Part shown: one piece after another, positions 55,850 through 64,000 of the stretch
How the letters are laid out: each line of letters starts with the position of its first letter
Position numbering within the stretch: the first letter of the stretch is position 1
DNA from: Chionomys nivalis
Taxonomy: Eukaryota > Chordata > Mammalia > Rodentia > Cricetidae
Reading direction: 5' to 3'
DNA length: 64,000 nt
Assembly: GCF_950005125.1 (NCBI RefSeq)
Contig: NC_080092.1
Location: 72,660,251-72,724,250, forward strand
Program-made: the position numbers and the translations under genes
The notes under the pieces: generated by a model
The model's input: the letters and a program-made list of their open reading frames with translations, nothing else
Told to the model about the DNA's origin: nothing
The model's database searches: none

Positions 55850-56280
55850 GGTCAGAGGACAATGGATATGAAACAAAGATAGGAGATAGAGGATGAGGGA
55901 GAAGGGAAAGAGAACAAGGAGGAGGGGGCAAGAATATATGTCCCAGAGGACAAAGGACTGCCTCTGGTAGAAAAGAGACAGACCTGGCCCATAAGAAAAT
56001 TCCACCTTGTAAAGGAAAAGGGGAAACCCCATATTAAGATGAAGTATTTGATCTAAATTAGTCACATTAATTAGGTGAGCAAAAGAAGACTTTTTTTGCT
56101 CGACTTCAATACTTTGATAGATGGACCTTGGTAGTCAGCCTCAGGAAGAAAAAGTGGCCATATGAGGGGATAGACCTTGGCAGTTAGCTTTAGAAATGGG
56201 AGAGGGTTGAAGGAGAGGGGAAAGGAAGGGAAAGGAACAGATAAAAATGTATAACTCAAGAAAATCAATAAAAAAAAGAA
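55850..56280 (+). repeat. Purine-rich stretch, unclassified, with imperfect internal duplication
   Basis: The sense strand is strongly A/G rich. GGACCTTGGTAGTCAGCCTC (about 56124) and the later ATAGACCTTGGCAGTTAGCT (about 56171) look like two copies of one unit. It may belong to an LTR or L1 3' region, but I cannot assign it. Confidence 0.4.
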
Positions 56281-56611
56281 ATGTAATCTAACAGTTTTTT
56301 TGACACAGCAAAGGGAATGGGAGATTAGGGCAAGGCCTGCCAATGCTACTTGCCCAGTGGACTAGTGTCTCTTCAAGCATAGTTTACTTTAAATTTCTTT
56401 GTTAACCAAACAATATCATGAAAAAATGACTCTGTAAAGCATCTAATTTTAAAATATGCTTGGTTAGGAAAAAGAAGCAGACTATGCATTAAACAGTCTG
56501 GATATGCTGATAGCATAGGGAACGCAGCATGTACTAATGCCTGGGTTCTGGAAACACTGACTGACCTCCTAGACTGAGCTTTGGCACTGCCACAGCCTCT
56601 GCTGCAAATAA

Positions 56612-56728
56612 CCCTGCAACATCAGGTCCCCAACTTTTCTGAGAGCATCACCTTGCAACACTAGCCCCCAAAATCTTCTGAGAGCATCACCCTGAAACAC
56701 CAGCTTCCTAACTCTTCTGAGAGCATCT
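56612..56728 (+). repeat. 39-bp minisatellite, three units
   Basis: Units at 56612-56650, 56651-56689 and 56690-56728 begin CCCTGCAACA, CCTTGCAACA, CCCTGAAACA and all end in CTTCTGAGAGCATC or TTTTCTGAGAGCATC. Exact 39-bp periodicity with substitutions only. Confidence 0.95.
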
Positions 56729-56744
56729 GCTACCTGGGGCAGAC

Positions 56745-56985
56745 TCTGTCTAGATTTTCCACGCCCATTTTCCCATTTCCTAGTGTCATATCAACCATTA
56801 AGATCCTTTCGATGTTCGTCTATAAAATACAATTCAGGACTCTACTATTGATTCCTGACTTGAGTCCCTATCTTTGCTGCACTTGATGAGAGAGTGTGAC
56901 CGTTAATCCAAATAAACCATTTTCTCCCAGAGTTGCTTTTGGTTAATGTTTTATCTCAACAACAGAAAGCAAACTAGGACATTAC
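56745..56985 (+). repeat. Rodent LTR-like repeat, 3' end
   Basis: TAATCCAAATAAACCATTTT, CCAGAGTTGCTTTTGGTTAA and CAACAACAGAAAGCAAACTA match the sense 3' end of the rodent repeat seen at 34700-34915. Confidence 0.5.
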
Positions 56986-56999
56986 CAAATCTTAACCTC

Positions 57000-58780
57000 T
57001 GGCTTCCACATTATTTATGGAGACACACACTTCCACTCATACACAAGCAAACCCCTCACACACACACAAACATACTGAATGAAAGAATGAGTAAATGAGT
57101 GAATATGTTTTTGTTCACCTTCCTCGGTTTTTACTGCATTAAAAACTTTCATTTAAAAGCTGCTTCTGTGATATGCTAAGATGTTCAAATGCTAGATGAG
57201 CTGTAAAACAAACTATTAACGGTCTATAATATGGTACTTTGTCAAAATGTTTAATCTCAGTGATATTTATTTTAAGTGCCATTATCAGATTCCCCGTGGA
57301 AGAATGATGTTGGTCGTTTAGTAAAGTGTAGTAACACTCATTGCATCAGAGGGAATAACATTTAAATATACAACATAATGGGAAGAGCTTTGAAATGTAG
57401 AATTTAAATTGGCATGGCCAAAGTTCTCTTTTTTTCCTGGCCCTTAGAATGTAGGATCCTTTTCCCACATGTAACTTAGTATCAGAAATGAAGCGGCTCT
57501 GATTGGAGTTATCTCATAACTGACAGTCAGTCCAATGTAATGCTTCCAATTATTTGTGCACTAACTAAAGTGTGTGAATAGTCAGACTCCAGAGAAACCC
57601 TTTCTAATTTAGAGCATCTACATTAATGGTTCTTCTGGTATCTGTTGAAGACACTAAAAGGCTCTCAACATCAATATAACAAAAAACGTTTTGTGTTTGA
57701 ATTCATATTGTAAAGGATGATATGCTGTAAACCTTGCCAGGGCAGTTGGAAGTTGATATGGAATATGACTCTAATGTTTTAAGTGACTAGAGAGCCTTTT
57801 TGCAAATTTTCATCTTCTTTCACCCTTGAATATTACTCTACAGCCTGCACATATGAGTCAAAGCTGGCGCTGCCTCAACTCTCTCGTGTACGGAAGTTGA
57901 AGCCCAATGACTTGCACTCTTTTAGAAAAAAACCCTTCTCTGAGGCATCACAGGACAATTTAAATTGTCTAGGAAGTGGGGGATGAAAGAGATCTGGGCT
58001 TGAAGCCTCCTCTACTGCCAATCGCCGTACAGCTGAGAGTATGAGACTTCCTCCGATGGGTCCAATGACTGCATTCTGAGAGGTGGCAATCTGAGGAAGT
58101 TAAGGACATGGGGTCTCATGCAAGATTCTTTGGGTTTGACCCACAGTGTTCATGCAGCTTCTCTGTCCCTGCTGGTCGCCTTTTGTATGTATTAAATAGA
58201 TTGCCAAAATAAAATATAGAGTGGATTGAGCAGCACGTGTTAATTTTACCACAGCTATGGATGTTCAAACACGGCATTTTGGGATCCTCACCTCTGGTCC
58301 CACTTGAGGACCCTTTCAACTTACACACAGCCAACTTGTTGAGCTCTCTCCCGCGTGGTTTTTTCTGTTGGATACATACTCATGTGCAGACGTCTCTCTT
58401 TGATCTAAAATGTATTTTTTTTATTCAGAGTATCTGAATAGTAACTTTCTTTTGGGGCTTTGGGGTCCAGGAGGATAGAATTTTTTTGTGGGATGCAAGT
58501 ATGCCCATAACATTTATTTAACTGGAAAATAATAAACTATATTTCACATAGAAGAATAAATTAATTAAAATACTTAATGACTTAATAATTTAAAGGTTTT
58601 CTATGTCTGGCACTGGGAGTTTTGGTAGATGAGCTATGGTTCTTGGAGAGACATTAAAACTCAAGTGTCATAATTTCATATAAATACACACATACATGCA
58701 TGTGTGTGTTTATTATATATTATACATAATATATATTAAAGTAAGTATAAAATAAGAAGTTCCATTTTGGCTTTTTCAAT
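57000..58780. other. Single-copy-like DNA, nothing recognised
   Basis: A short CA-rich stretch (57020-57070) may be the tail of a lost SINE. From about 57780 to 58440 the DNA is less AT-rich, with scattered CpG and modest open frames on both strands, none recognised. AT-rich DNA with short TG and AT runs follows at 58680-58740. Confidence 0.4.
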
Positions 58781-58789
58781 TATTCTTAG

Positions 58790-59095
58790 TGTGTTTATCC
58801 CTCCATTCTTCTTCCTCTGTATTATTCTTTCTATTTCCTCACACTATTAAGCCTCCCACTTCATTTCCCCCCATTTTCCCCTCCATAACACCTGTGTCCT
58901 ACTATCCTCCCCTCACAGCCCTCACGCATGCCCCTTTATGCCTTACTTCTGAATGTACTCCAGGTTATACATTCACATTGAAAAATTCATAACTATATGG
59001 ATAAATACACGGGAATATGCAGTTTTTGTCTTTCCATGTCAATATTACCTCACTCACTGTAATAGCTTCGAATTCTCTCCATTTACCTGCAGATA
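58790..59095 (-). mobile_element. Old L1 3' end, antisense
   Basis: Pyrimidine-rich DNA, then GTCTTTCCATGTCAATATTA, CCTCACTCACTGTAATAGCT and TCTCCATTTACCTGCAGAT follow the antisense 3' UTR to ORF2 order of L1, with many substitutions. Confidence 0.55.
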
Positions 59096-59106
59096 GTCTG
59101 GAGAGT

Positions 59107-59174
59107 CAAAGGGACTCCTAAAACAGTATAGCCTATAGCCCAAAGGGACTCCTAAAATAATATAGCCCATTGCC
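59107..59174 (+). repeat. 34-bp tandem duplication, two units
   Basis: CAAAGGGACTCCTAAAACAG (59107) and CAAAGGGACTCCTAAAATAA (59141) start two 34-bp units, which continue with TATAGCC and differ at a few positions. Confidence 0.93.
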
Positions 59175-59179
59175 ATTAC

Positions 59180-60290
59180 CTTTTGTTGCCTCCCAGAACC
59201 TAAAGGTAAGATCCTATTGCTGAAAACACCATACACCTTTGACACAGGACTTGGATGAACACAGCTGGAACTGACCTGGAAGCCTTCTCTCAAAGAACTT
59301 TCTCATAGCATCTGAAGGTACTGTGCAAGATGTCAAGGGGAAAAGAAATCAATAGTCCGACCCAGCTGTAAAACCTATAGACCATAACAATGAGTATTCT
59401 GGCAAGATATCCCCAACTGTACAATAATGACACATTTCATGGGGGCAGCCAACAGTTATCTGATTTTCCACAAGACTTGCTCAAATGAAGAGAATTATTG
59501 TCTTACACTGTAAATCTATCCAACTTCCTGTGGTTGTTGAGGTCATGAACCCTAGCAGAGAACTTACTAATACCCCTTTCTTAAGCCAGTATAATTTCTA
59601 ACTGCAATATAAATACTAGTTTACTTATTTATCATCTTAAATTAATTATATCAACTGGTGTTTTCTTTAATAAATATTGTGCTGTATACTTTGCATTCAT
59701 GGAAACTAAATTTCAAATCCAACGATTCTCACCAAATTTGCACAGTCTATAGATGATAAAGTCAAGCCTCTCTGATGTAAAACCCAATAGTTTTATTTCT
59801 GTATGCATTTGTTTTTCTTTGGTTACTGAGCAAAGGAAGATGTAAATACAAGCCATCTTTTTATTTTTCTCTACAAAACCAAATCCAATTGGATTCCTGG
59901 AAAATTCCCTTTGCATATTTACTTCCTTGCATACAAATGAATATTTTACTTGTCTTCCAAGTCTCCCTCACCAATTTCTTTTTGCAAATTTTCCCACTAT
60001 TTTATGAACATAGATTCATATGATTACCTATCAACTTCTCTCAGTAGACTGTAAATCCTGAAAGAAAAAGGTTGTATCTCATTCATTGTTATGTTCTGGA
60101 AGCTGGTCAATATAAATTTGTTTATTAAAGTGGTTGAACTACAAATAAAACTACCCATATATGACAACAAAATCTCCATCACTGATTTGAGTTTGTTGGT
60201 TTTTAACATGGTAGATTTGTCAAGCTTGTGTTTGAGCAATTGGTTAGTGTAAAAAAAAAATCTCTGGTCAGTAACTGGACACTTGTGACT
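59180..60290. other. AT-rich DNA, nothing recognised
   Basis: No gene or confident repeat recognised. Minus-strand open frames up to 96 codons have no family resemblance. Confidence 0.4.
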
Positions 60291-60294
60291 GTTT

Positions 60295-60655
60295 TTTATT
60301 CTTCCTTCATACAATACATCCTGACTACAGACTCCTCACCTTCCATTCCTCCCCACACCTCCCATGTTCCCCTAAATCCCAGATCCACTATTCCTGTTTC
60401 CCAAAACAGCAGGTTCCCAGTGATCAAAACACAACACAACAAGTTACAATAAGACTAGGCACAAACACTCATATCAAGATGAGAGGAGGCAACCAAGTAG
60501 GAGGAAAAGGGTCCCAAGAGCAAGCAAAAAAGTTGGAGACACCCCTGCAACTTTTTAGTTAGGGTTACCCCCAAAATATTCTATACTGTTTGTGGCTATT
60601 GTGAAGGGTGTTGTTGGTTTTTTTTTTTAATTTCTTTCTTGTAACAGTATTTTAA
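60295..60655 (-). mobile_element. L1 3' UTR joined to ORF2 fragment, antisense, internally deleted
   Basis: 60330-60560 is antisense L1 3' UTR (CAAGTTACAATAAGACTAGG, GAAAAGGGTCCCAAGAGCAA). From about 60570 TACTGTTTGTGGCTATTGTG and AAGGGTGTTGTTGG match antisense ORF2 from much further upstream. Both parts have the same orientation, so the intervening L1 sequence has been deleted. Confidence 0.65.
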
Positions 60656-60965
60656 TCTTATATATTTGTGAGTCTACTTAGCACAGAGAATAGATGACAT
60701 TTTTGGGAAAGACACTTTCTGAGTGTCTTAGAATAATATCTTTCAATAGGAGTCAGTCAAATTCAGCATGGAAATTACAGTAAAGGTTGTCCAATTATTT
60801 CTAATTGGTGGTACTAAATGCTACTTATGCAGCTATTAAGAGTTTTGGGGGGGGACAGCCATCAATAATTCCACACAAATCTATGGAACCAGAAGAATCA
60901 GAAAGTCAAAAAAGTTTTGGTTAAACCATGCAAGCAGTATATCAGCTGTTTTATAAATAGAGAAT

Positions 60966-61310
60966 TGTTGTATTGAGGCCACTTGTTCCTGGGTGCTCAG
61001 CCCCAAAATAACCACACAGAAACCATATCATTTGCCATACTGTTTGGCCAATAGCTTAAGCATATTTCTGGCTAACTCATATCTTAAATTAACCAGTCTC
61101 CATTAATCTGTGTATTACCACAATGCTGTGGCTTACTGGGTAAAATTCTGGATCTTTCTCCAGCAGTGATACATGGCTTCTCTCTGACTCCACCTTCTTT
61201 CTCCCAGCATTCAGTTTAGTTTTCCCTGTTTAGCTTGGCTTTACCCTATCACAGGCCCAAAACAGCTTCTTTATTGACCAGTGGTATTCACAGAGAGGAA
61301 TCCCATATCA
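60966..61310 (-). mobile_element. LTR, family A, antisense
   Basis: Plus-strand start TGTTGTATTGAGGCCACTTG and end GAATCCCATATCA; on the minus strand it starts TGATATGGGATTCC and carries TGGTCAATAAAGAAGCTG near its 5' end. It is more diverged than the copies at 26989 and 54960. AGAGAA to the left and AGAGTA to the right may be a decayed target duplication. Confidence 0.8.
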
Positions 61311-61509
61311 AAGAGTAAACAGAAAAATAGTATAAGAGTGGTTGATACAGGGAAAAAAGATGCTTGGTTGACTTGAATCATTATTTTGAATAGTTTCTTG
61401 GCTTGAAAAAATATAGGTGAGAAATGAATTCTTGTAGATATCTCAACAGACACATCTCTTTAAGCAATCTTTAAGGGTGCAGCTCCAAGTGTACTGTTCA
61501 CCCTAACAC

Positions 61510-61860
61510 TTAGCTTTTTTTTTCTAGTATTTTTTTAATTTTACAATAGACTTTTAATAAAATGTATTGGCATCTCCTTCCCCTTCCATTTACTCTTCCT
61601 TCATCCTTTTCCAGCCACTATCCTTTGTACCCTCTCATTCTCTTCCCCAACTCTCATGTTGACTGGCTCTTTTTGTATTATTATTTTATACATATATATA
61701 TATGCATGTACAATTATATATAAATGGAACTTGCTGGCATGTAAACTATTTCCAAGCTGATCTCTCTGCCTTGGGTAAACAATCAAGGGCTTATCCCTGG
61801 AAGAGGTTAATTCTCTTCCTCCCAGGAGTCATTTTCACTTGATCAGACTGGGTTGTTACT
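61510..61860 (-). mobile_element. Rodent L1 3' UTR, antisense
   Basis: T-rich start, pyrimidine-rich block, AT tract near 61690-61725, then GGAACTTGCTGGCATGTAAA, AAGGGCTTATCCCTGGAAGA and TCTTCCTCCCAGGAGTCATT follow the same antisense L1 3' UTR type as at 2220-2940. Confidence 0.6.
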
Positions 61861-61929
61861 ATGATCATATCTCTGATTCATTGGTTTTGTGAAAATATGG
61901 AAGTTAATGAGTGAAGGGAAAGTCATTTT

Positions 61930-62110
61930 GTTGTTCTTTTAATTTCTGCATGGTTCTGAATTCTCTTTGTTAGAATTATCCTGTGTTTGGGGCCAAAGTC
62001 TCTCACTGAATGTGGAGCTGGTCATTTCAGCTAGACTGTCTGCACAACAACCCCCAGAGATCTTCCTGTATCTATCCTCTTAGTGGTACATCTGGAGAAA
62101 TGTGATATTG
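61930..62110 (-). mobile_element. B4-type SINE, antisense, old
   Basis: GGCCAAAGTCTCTCACTGAA, TGTGGAGCTGGTCATTTCAG, CTAGACTGTCTGCACAACAA and AGAGATCTTCCTGTATC match the B1-derived half of antisense B4. Confidence 0.6.
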
Positions 62111-62689
62111 CATCCATCTTTTTACTTAAGTGTTGAGAGCCAAATATAGCCCATGTGATTGTGCAGCAAGGGATTTATACACTGAGCAATCTTCTTAGGC
62201 CTGGATGGCTACTGTTGATAGAGATTGAGTAATCGGGAAAAAGACAAAATCTGCAGTATTGTGTGTATACATATGTGACAACTTGGTAACTAATAGAGGT
62301 GCTGCTGGAGAAGAGCCACAGGTTGTGGGACCCACTTTATAAAGTAAAAACTTAAAGCAGTTGGTAGATTGGAGAGATATGTTGTGTTCCCTGCAAACAT
62401 GTAGAGGGCTGTTTTGAGGTTTTATTAACTAGCATACTGGGTACTTTCATACCAGAGAACTTAAGGACAGTATGATAATGGCCCCCACCTTAATAAGATT
62501 CTAAAGTTCTTTCAGTGTATGACACCATCATGTTTAAAATGTAATACTCATCCCATTTATGCAATCTCATTTTCCCTGAATGTTTGTACTTTCCAAGATG
62601 ATATAATAAAAAAATCAGCTCAAATGACTTACTCTCCATACTTATATCAATTTTGAGAAATAAGGGGCAGAAAACAAAGATCTCTAACA

Positions 62690-62920
62690 TTTGTAAAGGG
62701 CTAAACAGTAGTCAACACTTTGCAACATAACCCAGTATTTCAAACCTCTCTTCTTCAAGTAAGGAGAAATTATATCTGTATCCATCTTTTAAATTATAAA
62801 GTGGAGACTTGGACATATTAAGTAAATTACTTGAATTTATTTAGCTTTTAAGGCCTGGATTAGACAATTAGATCCCAAAAATTCTAATTTCACAATCTTC
62901 TATCTTCTATGCTGTATTTA
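62690..62920 (-). mobile_element. MIR SINE, antisense
   Basis: ATATCTGTATCCATCTTTTA, AAGTGGAGACTTGGACATAT, TAAGTAAATTACTTGAATTT and GGCCTGGATTAGACAATTAG follow the antisense MIR core and tRNA-related part. Confidence 0.65.
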
Positions 62921-63164
62921 GAGCATCATTACATGATTGGGTTTTTAGAAATCATCTACCAACGTCCTTCTTCGGAGTCATTTTCTTAAATAAAAGTTGA
63001 AGGGTTAATGACTGAAAATCCTCAGGTGGGCTGAGAATCTCTGGACAGAAAAATGCAGTAGGGTTCCAGGAAGCTCCTGATAAGAGGATTAATACATAAC
63101 CTACCATTGTTTCTCTCTTCTTTGAGACTTCGGGGGAACTGATCTATAGATGGAATCTTCCGTG

Positions 63165-63544
63165 TGATGTAGGAGGTCCTTCTGTCCATGTGTTGCTTTC
63201 ATTGGTTAATGAATAAAGAAACTGCCTTGGCCCAGTTGATAGGGCAAAACTTATGTAAGCATGGAAGACAGAACTGAATTCTGGGAGGAAGAAAGGCAGA
63301 GTCAGAGAGAGCTGACATGAAGCCACCAGAGTCAGACGTGCTGAATCTTTCCTGGTAAGCTACTGCCACATGGTGATATACAAATTAATAGAAATGGGTT
63401 AAATCAAGATATGAGAGTTAGCCAATAAGAGGCTAGAGTTAATGGGCCAAGCAGTAATATAATTAATACAGTTTCTGTATTAATGGTTATTTTGGGTCTA
63501 AGCAAGCTGGCAGCCAGGACAAACAAGCAGCCATCTCCCTGGCA
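63165..63544 (+). mobile_element. LTR, family A
   Basis: It starts TGATGTAGGAGGTCCTTCTG and shows TTGGTTAATGAATAAAG near the 5' end, GAGAGTTAGCCAATAAGAGG in the middle and a 3' end near CCATCTCCCTGGCA. The usual CAACA terminus is altered and no target duplication is visible, so the 3' edge is degraded or rearranged. Confidence 0.85.
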
Positions 63545-64000
63545 GTTTTAGTTTGAGCCCTGTAAAATGGCAAGCTTCCTAAACTGCTCTGTTCTATTCC
63601 CACAGAAACTACTGCCATTCATTGTTCTGTTTAAGAGCAATCTGTACTTGCGGGAAGTCAGTTTTGCAATTTCTTTCATTTCCACATTGCCTTGATCAGT
63701 CCTAATGTAACACTAGTACCTGCCACATTGCTTCAAAGATGTACCCCTTATTCAAATAATAATAGTGAAACAAAATAGTACAATCTGCAACTTCTGCCAT
63801 TAAGTTGCAACACATGGTTTTGCCAATGGTGACCTAGTTGACATGTCATGCATATTGAGTGCAAAAGCACCTGTAATCTAAAACCAGTAAATCAGCCTGA
63901 GACTTTACATCAAACAACGGCCTGTCTCCAGTGGGAGTGAACACAGCATTTCCACTGTCAGGAATAGGAAGAAACCTGAAAGTTCTATCTACCTGGTAGC
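63545..64000. other. Single-copy-like DNA to the window end, nothing recognised
   Basis: No gene or repeat recognised. The window is cut here. Confidence 0.4.

Noticed and set aside
56612..56728. Possible CRISPR-like repeat array
   Set aside because: The units are contiguous with no spacers, and the sequence is mammalian; it is a minisatellite.
63165..63544. Exact target duplication for this family A LTR
   Set aside because: The bases before 63165 do not recur at the degraded 3' edge, so none is claimed.

Overview
The window reads as nuclear DNA of a rodent, most likely a cricetid (hamster, vole or deer-mouse group). It carries B1, B2, B3, B4 and ID SINEs, rodent-type LINE-1 3' ends and 5' UTR repeats, and several LTR families. 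The youngest B1 copies carry the CTAGTTCCAGGACAGGCTCC stretch that I associate with cricetid B1. No complete protein-coding gene, no recognisable exon chain and no functional RNA gene is visible. The one clear gene-derived sequence is a decayed processed copy of ribosomal protein Rps24 on the minus strand near 36.96-37.48 kb. The window looks like a gene desert or the inside of a very long intron.

Layout. 0-8 kb: ancient L1 pieces, an antisense rodent L1 3' UTR rich in microsatellites, a 198-bp solo LTR with exact 6-bp target duplications, and an ancient L1 ORF1/ORF2 segment. 8-20 kb: L1 3' ends in both orientations, ID and B4 SINEs, and an L1 with an internal inversion (16.7-17.2 kb). 20-30 kb: B3, MIR, MLT1 and old L1, then two LTRs of one recurring family, two young B2 copies with perfect target duplications and a second LTR family. 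30-38 kb: B1 and B3 copies, mammal-wide and rodent LTR-like repeats, an LTR, the Rps24 retrocopy and a MIR with a 91-bp internal duplication. 38-45 kb: a 100-bp dispersed duplication, the longest open reading frame (178 codons, unrecognised), a minus-strand ERV 3' end, an inverted L1 split by a 279-bp solo LTR, and an L1 5' UTR/ORF1 relic abutting an ERV 3' end. 45-49 kb: mostly single-copy DNA. 49-57 kb: an LTR that splits a B4 SINE, more LTRs including a nested pair, and a three-unit 39-bp minisatellite. 57-64 kb: single-copy DNA followed by L1, LTR, B4 and MIR remnants.

There is no operon or pathway here. The sequence records successive insertions, several datable relative to one another by nesting. 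Repeat names rest on recognition by eye. Edges are approximate except where target-site duplications are cited. I see no sign of a new biological system; the most informative observations are insertion architectures, local duplications and the retrocopy.
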